Source of the DNA: Anaerolinea thermophila UNI-1
GTDB lineage: Bacteria; Chloroflexota; Anaerolineae; Anaerolineales; Anaerolineaceae
Assembly: GCF_000199675.1 (NCBI RefSeq)
Contig: NC_014960.1
Span: forward strand, 1,178,001-1,242,000
Reading direction: 5' to 3'
Length of the DNA: 64,000 nt
Shown: positions 8,301 through 16,784 of the stretch, piece by piece
Position numbering within the stretch: position 1 is the stretch's first letter
Layout of the letters: the number at the start of each line of letters is the position of its first letter
Translations under genes and position numbers: made by a program
The notes under the pieces: generated by a model
What the model saw: only the letters and a program-made list of their open reading frames with translations
What the model was told of the DNA's origin: nothing
The model's database searches: none

Positions 8301-10037
8301 ATGCAACCACTGATTACAACCGAAAAGGTGACTTTTCGTTACGCTACCGAAGGGGGAAAATCCGAGAATGCTCTGGAAGATGTTTCGCTGGCATTTTATC
8401 CGGGTGAATTTGTTGCCATTTTGGGAGCTAATGGATCCGGCAAGACCACTCTGGCGCGCCACTTAAATGCTTTGTTACTTCCAACATCCGGCAAAGTATT
8501 TGTTCGTGGATTGGATACCCGCGAGCGTTTCAATTTGAAACGCATTCGTCAAACGGTGGGTATGGTATTTCAACATCCCGAAGATCAAATTGTGGCAACC
8601 ACAGTGGAAGAAGATATTGCCTTTGGACCCGAAAATCTGGGGTTGCCCACCTCCGAAATTCGGCGCAGGGTAGATGAAGCCATCATGGCGGTAGGACTGG
8701 AAGCCCATCGTCAGCGTTCGCCCCATCTGCTCTCGGCGGGACAAATGCAACGTCTGGCGCTGGCGGGGGTGCTGGCGATGCGTCCTGATGTGGTTATCTT
8801 TGACGAAGCCACCACCATGCTTGACCCGGCAGGCAGACGCATGGCAATGGAACTAATGCAGAATTTGCGCGCTGATGGTGTCGCTGTATTGTTTGTCACC
8901 CACGATATGGAAGAAGCCGCTCTGGCGGATCGGGTGATTGTCCTCAACCGTGGAAGGGTGGTATTCGAAGGTAGTCCGGCGGAAATGTTCCGTCATTCTC
9001 AACTGGATGACTGGGGATTGACCCTGCCACCTGCGCTGGCGCTAGCACGCAGACTGCGGGCTTTCTTCCCGGAACTTCCCGACGTGCTGACCACACCAGA
9101 GTTGCTCCATCATTTACCTCCCAATGGTCAGGAAAATCAGAAGATTCCTGAAAAACTGCACAATTCTGCTCCAGCACAGGAGATCCAGATTGAGGTGGAG
9201 CATCTGGCCCACACCTATCTGGCAGGGACGCCGATGGCACATACGGCGCTGGTGGATGTGAATGTGCGTGTTAAGAAAGGTTCGTCCCACGCATTCATTG
9301 GCGTTACCGGTTCAGGAAAATCTACTGCCTTACAGCACCTCAATGGCATTTTGAGACCTCAGAAAGGCAAGGTTCGTGTAGCCAATTTTGACCTGACTGA
9401 CCCGAACACCGAGACCCGTGAAGTCACGCGTGTGGCGGGGTTGGTCATGCAAAACCCCGAGATGCAGTTCTTTGAACAATACGTGGGCGATGAAATTGCT
9501 TTTGGACCCCGCCAGATGGGTGTGAAAGAGAATCTGGCGGAACGGGTTCGCTGGGCGATGGACCTGGTTGGATTGGATTTTGAGGCTTTTAAAGATCGCC
9601 TGGTGTTTACCCTCAGCGGGGGAGAGAAACGCAAAGTGGCGTTGGCGTCGGTGCTGGCGAATCGTCCCGAGGTCCTCTTGCTGGATGAGCCCACGGCAGG
9701 GCTGGATCCACTTTCCCACCAGCAAATTTTGGAGAAACTGCGCCACCTTTCCAGCGAGGAAGGCATGACCCTGGTAGTTTCTTCCCATCGTATGGAAGAT
9801 GTGGCTCTTCTCTCGCAAGAAGTAACTGCGTTCCGCAAGGGCAGGGATGTGCTTCAAGGAACGGCTCAGGAAGTCTTCATGCAGAACGAACATCTGGTAG
9901 AGATTGGACTGGAAGCCCCGATTGCCGCACAGGTGGCTCAGCGCCTTCGGGAGTCAGGATGGAACCTGCCCACAGGAATTGTGACGCCTGAACAGTTGCT
10001 CATCTCGTTGGAACAAATTATGGAGAAGCGGAGATGA
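8301..10037 (+). CDS. ECF transporter ATPase, two ATPase domains fused
   Basis: A 578-residue fusion of the two energy-coupling-factor ATPases usually encoded as EcfA1 and EcfA2. Domain 1 (about residues 5-235) has Walker A GANGSGKTT near 44, the Q-loop VFQHPEDQI and Walker B VIFDEATTMLD. Its signature is LSAGQ instead of LSGGQ. Domain 2 (about 305-535) has Walker A GVTGSGKST from 334, the Q-loop VMQNPEMQF, signature LSGGE and LLLDEPTAGLD. The Q-loops with acidic/hydrophobic followers and FGP are typical of ECF ATPases. It energises uptake of a vitamin or metal through EcfT and exchangeable S components. Its TGA overlaps the ATG of the EcfT gene. Confidence 0.9.
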   Translation: MQPLITTEKVTFRYATEGGKSENALEDVSLAFYPGEFVAILGANGSGKTTLARHLNALLLPTSGKVFVRGLDTRERFNLKRIRQTVGMVFQHPEDQIVATTVEEDIAFGPENLGLPTSEIRRRVDEAIMAVGLEAHRQRSPHLLSAGQMQRLALAGVLAMRPDVVIFDEATTMLDPAGRRMAMELMQNLRADGVAVLFVTHDMEEAALADRVIVLNRGRVVFEGSPAEMFRHSQLDDWGLTLPPALALARRLRAFFPELPDVLTTPELLHHLPPNGQENQKIPEKLHNSAPAQEIQIEVEHLAHTYLAGTPMAHTALVDVNVRVKKGSSHAFIGVTGSGKSTALQHLNGILRPQKGKVRVANFDLTDPNTETREVTRVAGLVMQNPEMQFFEQYVGDEIAFGPRQMGVKENLAERVRWAMDLVGLDFEAFKDRLVFTLSGGEKRKVALASVLANRPEVLLLDEPTAGLDPLSHQQILEKLRHLSSEEGMTLVVSSHRMEDVALLSQEVTAFRKGRDVLQGTAQEVFMQNEHLVEIGLEAPIAAQVAQRLRESGWNLPTGIVTPEQLLISLEQIMEKRR

Positions 10038-10855
10038 GCCGGTTTGAGTTTTTACGTAGTGTTCCCATTGGGCAATATATGCCGGTGGACTCGCTTCTTC
10101 ACCGGCTTGACCCGCGTGCCCGATTGTTGGGGTATGCCTGGTTGGTTCTGGCGCTTACCTTTAGTTTTCAGTTGCGGGGGTTGTTGCTGGGAATCGGGAT
10201 AGGCTTACTGGGATTATGGTTGGGACATATTCCTCTACGTTTTGCTTTACGTGCCATGGCATCGCCTCTTCCGTTGATCCTCTTCCTTGCCGTGTTGCAG
10301 GTGTTCCTCAATACCAGTCCGACCGATTCCCCTGTCTTGGTCCCTCTGGGGAGGTTTTCCATTACCCGGGCAGATTTGCTGGCAGGTGGGCTGTTACTTT
10401 TGCGTTTCACTGGTCTGGTGTTGATACTCTCTTTGCTTTCTTTTACCCTTTCTACCAGTGAAATGTCGCATGGGTTGAATGCTCTCCTGAAACCTTTCGA
10501 CCAGTTGGGGCTTCCTGCTCAGGACCTTGGAATGATGGTGCAGGTTACCTTGCGCTTTTTGCCGCTTCTGGCGCAAACGGCCGAGCGCATCGCCAAAGCC
10601 CAGGTTTCCCGTGGAGCCGATTGGGAGGGCAAGCGCGGAGGACTGCTTCAGCGGGTGCGTCAGGTTCTCCCGCTCATTGTTCCCCTTTTTCTGGCGAGTC
10701 TGCATCGGGCAGAGAATATGGCATTAGCCATGGATGCGCGGGCTTATGGCTGTGTGCGGGATCGTGGGTCTTTCTATGCCTATCGTTTTACCGGAAAAGA
10801 CTTTCTGGCGCTGGTGTTGATGGGGGCGACAGGAATCCTCATTTTGAGTATTTAG
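10034..10855 (+). CDS. ecfT: ECF transporter transmembrane component T
   Basis: A 273-residue membrane protein, the T (scaffold) subunit joining the ECF ATPases to the substrate-binding S unit. After about five hydrophobic helices the cytoplasmic coupling region shows the two short family motifs, SRG near residue 193 and ARA near 234, which dock into the ATPase grooves. The N-terminal region with LHRLDPRARL is also typical. The start overlaps the upstream stop as ATGA, so the two proteins are made together. A bidirectional terminator follows. No S component is in this operon; one lies convergent just downstream. Confidence 0.9.
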   Translation: MSRFEFLRSVPIGQYMPVDSLLHRLDPRARLLGYAWLVLALTFSFQLRGLLLGIGIGLLGLWLGHIPLRFALRAMASPLPLILFLAVLQVFLNTSPTDSPVLVPLGRFSITRADLLAGGLLLLRFTGLVLILSLLSFTLSTSEMSHGLNALLKPFDQLGLPAQDLGMMVQVTLRFLPLLAQTAERIAKAQVSRGADWEGKRGGLLQRVRQVLPLIVPLFLASLHRAENMALAMDARAYGCVRDRGSFYAYRFTGKDFLALVLMGATGILILSI

Positions 10856-10867
10856 TTCCTGAAAGAA

Positions 10868-10899
10868 AAAAATCCCGCCGATTGATTCGCGGGATTTTT
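10868..10899. terminator. Bidirectional Rho-independent terminator
   Basis: An 11-bp inverted repeat (10868-10878 with 10889-10899) with A-rich left and T-rich right flanks. It can end both the ecfT transcript (+) and the S-component transcript (-). Confidence 0.85.
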
Positions 10900-10919
10900 T
10901 GAAAAGGCATTTCAGAATT

Positions 10920-11477
10920 TTACAGGTTAGCGCCCTGTTTTCTCCCCACGCGGATGCGCAACCAGGCGCCTACCACCACCAGCACAATCAGCGCTGAGCC
11001 AATGGCTTCGGGTAAACCGTTGGCAACGACAATGGGAAGCAATTGCGCAGGAGAGAAGTTGGCAACCACAGCAATCATCCCAAGAACCAGAATTGTATTG
11101 GTCAAACTTCCAAGCACCCCCGCGGCAATTAAACCGACTACAGGCAGGTTCTTCAAAGATTTCCAGACCAGCCAGGCAACGGGTCCAATGAACAGGCGGG
11201 GCAAAACGGAGATGAGCGGGTTAGTGAACAGGGTATCCGCAGGTCCGCCGGGGGCTACTGCGGCTTGAATCATGCTGGATACCCCAAAAATCAAGCCAAT
11301 CACCAGACCTACCACCGGTCCCTCCAGGATGGCTCCGATGATCACGGGAACATGCATGATGGTCAGAGAAGCGCCGGAAAACCAGGTGATGAATCCCAGG
11401 CGGGTAACACCCAGGAAAATGGCAATCGCGCTCATGATGCCGGCAATGACAATTTTTCGAGTTCTTTCTTCGGGCAT
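10920..11477 (-). CDS. ECF transporter S component
   Basis: A 185-residue protein of about six hydrophobic helices with the appearance of ECF substrate-binding (S) components: an early Ala/Gly-rich helix 1 (IVIAGIMSAIAIFLGV), a long loop and a basic C-terminus. It looks closest to S units annotated for pantothenate or pyrimidine precursors, but the vitamin cannot be fixed from sequence alone. GGAGAG lies just before the ATG. It faces the EcfA-EcfT genes tail to tail across a shared terminator, so it is probably one client of that module. It is transcribed from the same intergenic region as cmk, divergently. Confidence 0.75.
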   Translation of the reverse strand: MPEERTRKIVIAGIMSAIAIFLGVTRLGFITWFSGASLTIMHVPVIIGAILEGPVVGLVIGLIFGVSSMIQAAVAPGGPADTLFTNPLISVLPRLFIGPVAWLVWKSLKNLPVVGLIAAGVLGSLTNTILVLGMIAVVANFSPAQLLPIVVANGLPEAIGSALIVLVVVGAWLRIRVGRKQGANL

Positions 11478-11575
11478 ATTCTCTCTCCATGAAAAGGTTT
11501 CGGACGTTTATTTTAACCCTCATCTTCGCCATTTGGATGGAATGGAAACAAGTTGTTAGCCTTCAAATTTCCTCT

Positions 11576-11602
11576 TTGATGATTGCCCAACTTACGTATA
11601 AT
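11576..11602 (+). promoter_or_regulatory. Promoter of the cmk operon, leaderless
   Basis: TATAAT at 11597-11602, with a -35-like TTGATG at 11576-11581 (15-base spacer; shifting the hexamer one or two bases left gives 16-17). The -10 box ends 7 bases before ATG 11610, so the start codon should be at the mRNA 5' end. There is no Shine-Dalgarno sequence. Confidence 0.7.
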
Positions 11603-11609
11603 TGAAACC

Positions 11610-12290
11610 ATGAACAAACCGAAAACCATAGCCATTGATGGTCCCGCCGCGTCGGGAAAATCTACCATTGCCGAAAAACTGGCAAACGAACTGGGGTATT
11701 TATTCTTCGATACCGGTGTGATGTATCGAGCGGTCACACTTGCCGCGCTTCGCCGCCTGGGGAATGTACGGGATGAACAGGCGGTCACCCGCCTTGCCGA
11801 GAGGGTATGGATTGATGTGCGTCCTCCAAGCAAGGACGATGGGAGAAAAGCCGATGTGCTGTTGGATGGAGAGGATGTTACCTGGGCGATTCGTTCTTCC
11901 GAGGTGGATGCCCATGTTTCCATTGTTTCTGCGTATCCCGGGGTGCGTGCTGCCATGACCCGGCAACAGCGGCGCATTGGCGAGCGGGGTGAAGTGGTCA
12001 TGGTTGGCAGGGATATCGGCACGGTGGTTCTTCCGGAGGCTGAGTTGAAGATTTATCTGGATGCAAGCCTCGAAGAACGTGCTCGCCGTCGCTATTTGGA
12101 AAATAAGAGCCGGGGAATGGATGCCAACTACGATGAGATTCTCGAAAATCTCAGGAAGCGCGATGAAATTGACTCTACCAGAGAAGTCGCCCCACTGCGC
12201 ATCGCCGGGGATGCTCATGTCGTTATGACGGATGGTTTGACGATTGAAGAAGTGATGCAACAGGTGCGGAAACTTGCCCACATAGAGTAG
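11610..12290 (+). CDS. cmk: Cytidylate kinase
   Basis: A 226-residue cytoplasmic enzyme that phosphorylates CMP and dCMP with ATP for nucleotide recycling. It begins with the P-loop IDGPAASGKST, followed by the GYLFFDTGVMYR stretch binding the nucleotide. GRDIGTVVLP and the lid region with RRRYLEN complete the family pattern. The start at ATG 11610 is preferred over a TTG at 11583 because the latter would put the -10 box inside the gene. Only 6 bases separate it from the following histidine kinase, so this housekeeping gene heads a signalling operon, an unusual pairing. Confidence 0.95.
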   Translation: MNKPKTIAIDGPAASGKSTIAEKLANELGYLFFDTGVMYRAVTLAALRRLGNVRDEQAVTRLAERVWIDVRPPSKDDGRKADVLLDGEDVTWAIRSSEVDAHVSIVSAYPGVRAAMTRQQRRIGERGEVVMVGRDIGTVVLPEAELKIYLDASLEERARRRYLENKSRGMDANYDEILENLRKRDEIDSTREVAPLRIAGDAHVVMTDGLTIEEVMQQVRKLAHIE

Positions 12291-12296
12291 TCATTC

Positions 12297-14306
12297 ATGG
12301 AAAAGCCGCCTGTTCACGAACTGCAGAGTCAATTCCTGGACTTTCTGAAGTCCCGGAATGCCCTGGAAAATTTGCTCAACACTTTTCAAGGGGTCGTTGT
12401 GGTGCTCGACCCGCAATTTCGCATTGTCTTCTTCAATCGCACAGCCGAGGAAGTCACCGGTTACACGCAGACAGAAGTACAGGGCATGAATCTGGCGGAT
12501 TTGTTCCTGCCTTTTGAGGAAAAAAAGGGGGTAAAGGATATTTTTGAGCAACTGCTCAGTCTTGGGCTCCCCAATCGTTACCGTAATCCCTGGATTACCC
12601 GTTGGGGAGAGATGCGTTACTTTGAATGGTCCAACACCGTAATTCGCGATGATGAGGGGAAAGTGGCTTTCGTCATTGGCATGGGGATGGATGTGACCGA
12701 AAAAGAAGAGACCCTGCGGACAAGTCAGGTCATGCGGGAACGCTTCGAGCGCGTTTTTCGCACCAATCCTCTGGGTATTGCGCTGGTTTCGGGAGATTCT
12801 CTGACCATCAACGATTGTAATGAGCGTTTTGCCGCAATGCTGGAAACGCCACGTTCCCAATTGATTGGCAAAGATCTGGTTACGCTGGGCATGCTCGAGA
12901 CCCCTTATCGCTTTCAGGAACTGGTTTACCGACATGCCCGTTTTGGCAATTCATTGACCGAAGAACGTGCCCTGACCACTGCAACGGGAAAAACGTTCCA
13001 TGGACGCATTGCCCTTGAGCCGATGGATCTCATGAATGAGCCTATGCTTGTTCTTACCTTGCAGGATGTCACCTCGTACGTTCAGGTGGAATATCGTTTG
13101 AAACAAATCAGCGCCGATTTGGGACGTAAGGTCAAAGAGTCCTCTGCGGCTTATGAGACCGTGCGCCGGGAATTGCAGGCAGAAGTGGGGAGGCGCAGAG
13201 CGCTGGAATTGTCCTCTCGGCGATTACTGGACATCATCTGGGAAGCGGGTGAAGCCATTGCGATTACCGACGCCAGAGGCTGGGTAGTTTACTTGAATAA
13301 AAGCGCTCGGGGTCTACTGGGACTGGATGAACATACCCCGATTGCTCAACACCGCAGTACTTTGTACGAGAAGTACAAAAATCATCCGATTGTGGTGGAG
13401 AAAATTTTACCGGCGCTTCACCAGGATGGCTTGTGGCGGGGGGAATTGGATTGGGATCCTGGCACGGGTGAACCGGTTTATCTTTCGATGACCATCCTGG
13501 CGCACCACGATGAAAACGGTGAGGTGCAGAATTTTTCGCTCATTGCTCACGACATTACGGAGGAAAAACGTGCCACGGAAGCCATTAAGAGGGAATTCCA
13601 GCGAGAGAAGGAAGAGGCTGTGTTACGCTCTTATCTCTTCTCGGCGACCTCTCATCAGTTCCGCACTCCCTTGAGTGCTATCCTTTCTTCGACTGAATTG
13701 CTGGAAACTTACGGACAGAAATGGGATTGGGACAAAGTTTCTCAGCACCTGCACCGCATTAAGACCGCCGCTCAACAGATGAATGTCTTGCTGGAAGACA
13801 TTCTCAAAGTCCTGCGCCTGGAAACGGCGCGGGAGCCACTTCGCGTGCAACCGGTGGACTTGCGCAATCTTTTCCGAGAATGCGCCGATGCGGTCAAGAA
13901 TGCTCTTGATCCACAGCGGAAGATTTTCCTGGAGTGTGAAGAACAGCATCCCACGCTTCTTTCGGACTCTGATTTACTCTGGCAAGTGCTGGAAAATTTA
14001 CTTACCAACGCTATCAAGTATTCTTCCCCTCAAACGTGGGTTTATGCCACGATTCGCCCTGTGGAGTCGGGATATCAGATTCAGATTCGAGATGAAGGCA
14101 TGGGGGTACCGCCGGATGAAATCCCCCTGGTTTTTGAGCCGTTTTACCGAGCCAGTAACACGGTGGGCATCCCTGGAAGTGGTTTGGGGTTGATGATTGT
14201 ACGCAAAGCCCTGGAGCGCATCCATGGGACGATTGATTTTTCCAGTGAACTGAATCACGGTTCGGTTGTAAGCATCACCCTTCCTCACCTGCCTCAACCT
14301 TTATAG
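12297..14306 (+). CDS. Cytoplasmic PAS sensor histidine kinase
   Basis: A 669-residue kinase without transmembrane segments. It appears to contain three PAS domains (about residues 25-145, 150-265 and 310-430), a short helical linker between the second and third, then the dimerisation/phosphoacceptor domain and the catalytic domain. The phosphoacceptor is His453 in SHQFRTPLSAIL. The ATP-binding domain (about 550-665) has N box NLLTNAIKYS, G1 DEGMGVPPDE and G2 GSGLGLMIV. The signal is likely intracellular, such as a ligand or redox state. It sits 6 bases after cmk and 11 before the response regulator gene, its probable partner. The ribosome site is weak, so coupling to cmk translation is likely. 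Confidence 0.9.
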   Translation: MEKPPVHELQSQFLDFLKSRNALENLLNTFQGVVVVLDPQFRIVFFNRTAEEVTGYTQTEVQGMNLADLFLPFEEKKGVKDIFEQLLSLGLPNRYRNPWITRWGEMRYFEWSNTVIRDDEGKVAFVIGMGMDVTEKEETLRTSQVMRERFERVFRTNPLGIALVSGDSLTINDCNERFAAMLETPRSQLIGKDLVTLGMLETPYRFQELVYRHARFGNSLTEERALTTATGKTFHGRIALEPMDLMNEPMLVLTLQDVTSYVQVEYRLKQISADLGRKVKESSAAYETVRRELQAEVGRRRALELSSRRLLDIIWEAGEAIAITDARGWVVYLNKSARGLLGLDEHTPIAQHRSTLYEKYKNHPIVVEKILPALHQDGLWRGELDWDPGTGEPVYLSMTILAHHDENGEVQNFSLIAHDITEEKRATEAIKREFQREKEEAVLRSYLFSATSHQFRTPLSAILSSTELLETYGQKWDWDKVSQHLHRIKTAAQQMNVLLEDILKVLRLETAREPLRVQPVDLRNLFRECADAVKNALDPQRKIFLECEEQHPTLLSDSDLLWQVLENLLTNAIKYSSPQTWVYATIRPVESGYQIQIRDEGMGVPPDEIPLVFEPFYRASNTVGIPGSGLGLMIVRKALERIHGTIDFSSELNHGSVVSITLPHLPQPL

Positions 14307-14317
14307 AAGGATGCAGT

Positions 14318-15409
14318 ATGACCCGCATTCTGGTTGTTGAAGATGAAGAAATGGTACGTGCCAATATCGTGGACCTGCTGGAAGCCGAGGGCTACGAAAC
14401 ACAGGAAGCCAGTGATGGGGAACAGGCACTCCAGTTGATCTGGCAAAACCCGCCGGATTTGATCCTGTGTGACGTGCGCATGCCCCGGGTAGATGGATTC
14501 ACTTTCCTGGCGCGTATCAGTCAGGAGCCGCGTCTGCGGGCTATTCCCTTCATTTTCCTTACTGCTCGGGTGGAACGGGAAGATCAACGTCTGGGGATGA
14601 ATCTGGGGGCGGATGATTACATTACCAAACCTTTTACCCGTAAGGACCTGCTGACCGCGGTACAGCGTCGTCTGGAAAAGCACCGCCATATCGGTGAAAC
14701 AGCCATTCATCATCACGCTCATACCGTTGAACAAGCCCTGAAGGATTTACCCGACGACCTGATTGCTCCGATTCAGTATTTGCTGGCGTTGTCCCAATCC
14801 TTGATGAGCGGTATGGAACTTCCCGGTCACATCAGTCAAATGCGTGAATTAGGCAGAGATGTGTACAAAAAAACTTATCAGTTGCTGAATTCTGCTCGTC
14901 AGTATGTTTTGCTGAACCGTATTTTCCGGATTGAGAAAGACCTGGAGCAGGTTCAGGCTTTACGAAATCTGATTACCTTTTCTGCTCATGAGGTGATGCG
15001 CGACATTGCAATGTCTTTTGCCCAACAGCAGGATCGAGCCGCCGATCTTGCCATTGACCTGGAGCCTGTATCTCTGGCGATGGGAGAAGAATGGCTGGTA
15101 AATCTTCTCGAGTGTGCGCTGGGGTGGGTTTTTTCCAAATCCTCTCTGGGAGAGAAGATTGTCTTGGAGGGGAAGAACCTTTCGGCGAACCGCTATGAGG
15201 TTCGCCTGGTTTATACACCGGTTCATCTGTTGGTTGAAGAATACACTGCCGAATGGTCTGCCGAGAAAACCCCTCTTTCTTTGCGGTTAATGGCGACAAT
15301 CGCCGACTTTCATGAGGGGAGTTTTACATTCAATCCCGGCACCCCTCATTCCGAGATGCATTTTTCTTTGAAAAGTGAGAACAGAGAAAGGGGGCTTTTC
15401 CATGTGTGA
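14318..15409 (+). CDS. Response regulator with degenerate histidine-kinase-like output
   Basis: A 363-residue protein. The receiver domain (about residues 1-125) is intact, with acidic pocket VEDEE, phospho-acceptor Asp52 in LCDVRMP and the conserved KPF lysine. The rest has no DNA-binding domain. Residues about 140-215 read like a kinase dimerisation helix pair in which the usual H-E-x-x-x-P region is DDLIAPIQYLL, with no histidine. Residues about 230-360 follow the outline of the ATP-binding fold but lack N, G1 and G2 boxes. This interpretation is an inference from pattern similarity. GAAGGA precedes the ATG. The stop overlaps the next gene by 8 bases. Confidence 0.8.
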   Translation: MTRILVVEDEEMVRANIVDLLEAEGYETQEASDGEQALQLIWQNPPDLILCDVRMPRVDGFTFLARISQEPRLRAIPFIFLTARVEREDQRLGMNLGADDYITKPFTRKDLLTAVQRRLEKHRHIGETAIHHHAHTVEQALKDLPDDLIAPIQYLLALSQSLMSGMELPGHISQMRELGRDVYKKTYQLLNSARQYVLLNRIFRIEKDLEQVQALRNLITFSAHEVMRDIAMSFAQQQDRAADLAIDLEPVSLAMGEEWLVNLLECALGWVFSKSSLGEKIVLEGKNLSANRYEVRLVYTPVHLLVEEYTAEWSAEKTPLSLRLMATIADFHEGSFTFNPGTPHSEMHFSLKSENRERGLFHV

Positions 15410-16736
15410 TACTTTTGTCGTTTTATCCGAAAAAACTGGGGGACGGGGAACCCTCTTAGGGAAAAATTCTGATCGGGAACCCAATGAAGCCCATCAGGTA
15501 GTTTTCATACCCGCTCAGGATTACCCGGAAGGTGCAAGCGTGCGTTGTACCTATCGGGAGATCCCTCAGGTTCGTCATACCTTTGCGGTGCTTCTCATGA
15601 AGCCGTTCTGGATTTGGGGGGCGGAGATGGGGGTGAACGAGCATGGTGTGGCTATAGGGAATGAAGCCGTGTTCACCCGAATGCCTTACCTGAAGGATGC
15701 CCAACTTACAGGGATGGATTTGCTTCGCCTGGCACTGGAACGTGCTGTTTCCGCAGAAGGGGCTTTAAACGTCATTGTAGAACTTCTGGAGCAGTATGGT
15801 CAGGGCGGAAACTGTGGTTTAACCCATGGGTTTTACTACCATAATAGTTTCCTGATTGCTGATCCCAGGGAAGCCTGGGTACTGGAGACAGCAGGAACGC
15901 ACTGGGTGGCAGAAAAGGTCAAAGGAATTCGCACCATCTCAAACGCGTTAACCATTGGAGAAACCTGGGATCGCATTTCACCCCAAGCCATTGCTTTTGC
16001 GCGTCAACAGGGATGGGTACCCAAAGGCAAAGACTTTTCCTTTTCCCGGGCTTATTCGGACTTTTTGTATACGACTTTTGGCGCAGGGCGTTTCCGGCAA
16101 TCCTGTACAACGCGCTTGCTTCTGGAGTCTCAGCATCCTGTTCAGTTGTTTCAGGCATTCCGGGTGCTGAGGGTGCATGGGCAGGGAGAAGATGAGCCAA
16201 ACTGGCGTCCGGATGTTGCCGTTCATGGGGCCGATGTCTGTATGCATGCTGGCTGGGGACCTGTTCGTGGCAGTCAAACTGCAGGTTCAGCGGTTTTTGA
16301 GTTGCGTGAAGATGGAGTACGTGTGTGGGTCACGGCTACTGCCGCGCCGTGTACGTCTATCTTCAAACCGCTTTATTTGGATACCCCCATTCCCTGGCAA
16401 TCGGAACCGACTCCAACTGCTTTCTTTGATCCCGCTTGTCTCTGGTGGCGGCATGAACGATTACATCGCAAAACGTTGGAGAATTATCCTCAGCGGATAG
16501 CGCTTTATCGTGCCGAGAGAGATGCCTTAGAGGCACGTTTCTTGCAAGACTTGCCTGATGAGCAAGCCTCACTGGACGAACGAATGCGTTATGTCCAGAC
16601 CTGCTTTTCGATGGCAGAACAGGCTGAAGAGCGATGGCTGAAAGCCGTTCGGAGCGAGGGAGAGGAGCATCGACGCTTTTATACCCGGTGGGCATGGAGC
16701 AAATTTAATCAACAGGCAAAAATGCCCATCGTATAA
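15402..16736 (+). CDS. Secernin-like peptidase of family C69
   Basis: A 444-residue Ntn-hydrolase-type protein of the C69/secernin family, which includes dipeptidases. The start ATG 15402 (AGGGGG 7 bases upstream) gives Met-Cys-Asp-Thr, so removal of Met exposes Cys2 as the nucleophile. A frame start at 15375 would bury it and is rejected. LLGKNSDREPNE and the GMNEHG-like stretch GVNEHGVAIGNEAV match the family. No signal peptide is present, so it should be cytoplasmic. It overlaps the response regulator gene by 8 bases and closes the cmk-kinase-regulator unit. The substrate is not known; dipeptides are the family expectation. Confidence 0.85.
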   Translation: MCDTFVVLSEKTGGRGTLLGKNSDREPNEAHQVVFIPAQDYPEGASVRCTYREIPQVRHTFAVLLMKPFWIWGAEMGVNEHGVAIGNEAVFTRMPYLKDAQLTGMDLLRLALERAVSAEGALNVIVELLEQYGQGGNCGLTHGFYYHNSFLIADPREAWVLETAGTHWVAEKVKGIRTISNALTIGETWDRISPQAIAFARQQGWVPKGKDFSFSRAYSDFLYTTFGAGRFRQSCTTRLLLESQHPVQLFQAFRVLRVHGQGEDEPNWRPDVAVHGADVCMHAGWGPVRGSQTAGSAVFELREDGVRVWVTATAAPCTSIFKPLYLDTPIPWQSEPTPTAFFDPACLWWRHERLHRKTLENYPQRIALYRAERDALEARFLQDLPDEQASLDERMRYVQTCFSMAEQAEERWLKAVRSEGEEHRRFYTRWAWSKFNQQAKMPIV

Positions 16737-16755
16737 ACGGCGGAGCGCAGATAAA

Positions 16756-16764
16756 TGCTATAAT
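16756..16764 (+). promoter_or_regulatory. Extended -10 promoter of the large histidine kinase gene
   Basis: TGCTATAAT (extended -10) with no good -35. Expected transcription start near 16771 gives a leader of about 14 bases without a clear Shine-Dalgarno sequence before ATG 16785. Confidence 0.6.
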
Positions 16765-16784
16765 CGAGCCAGAACCAGAGTCCT

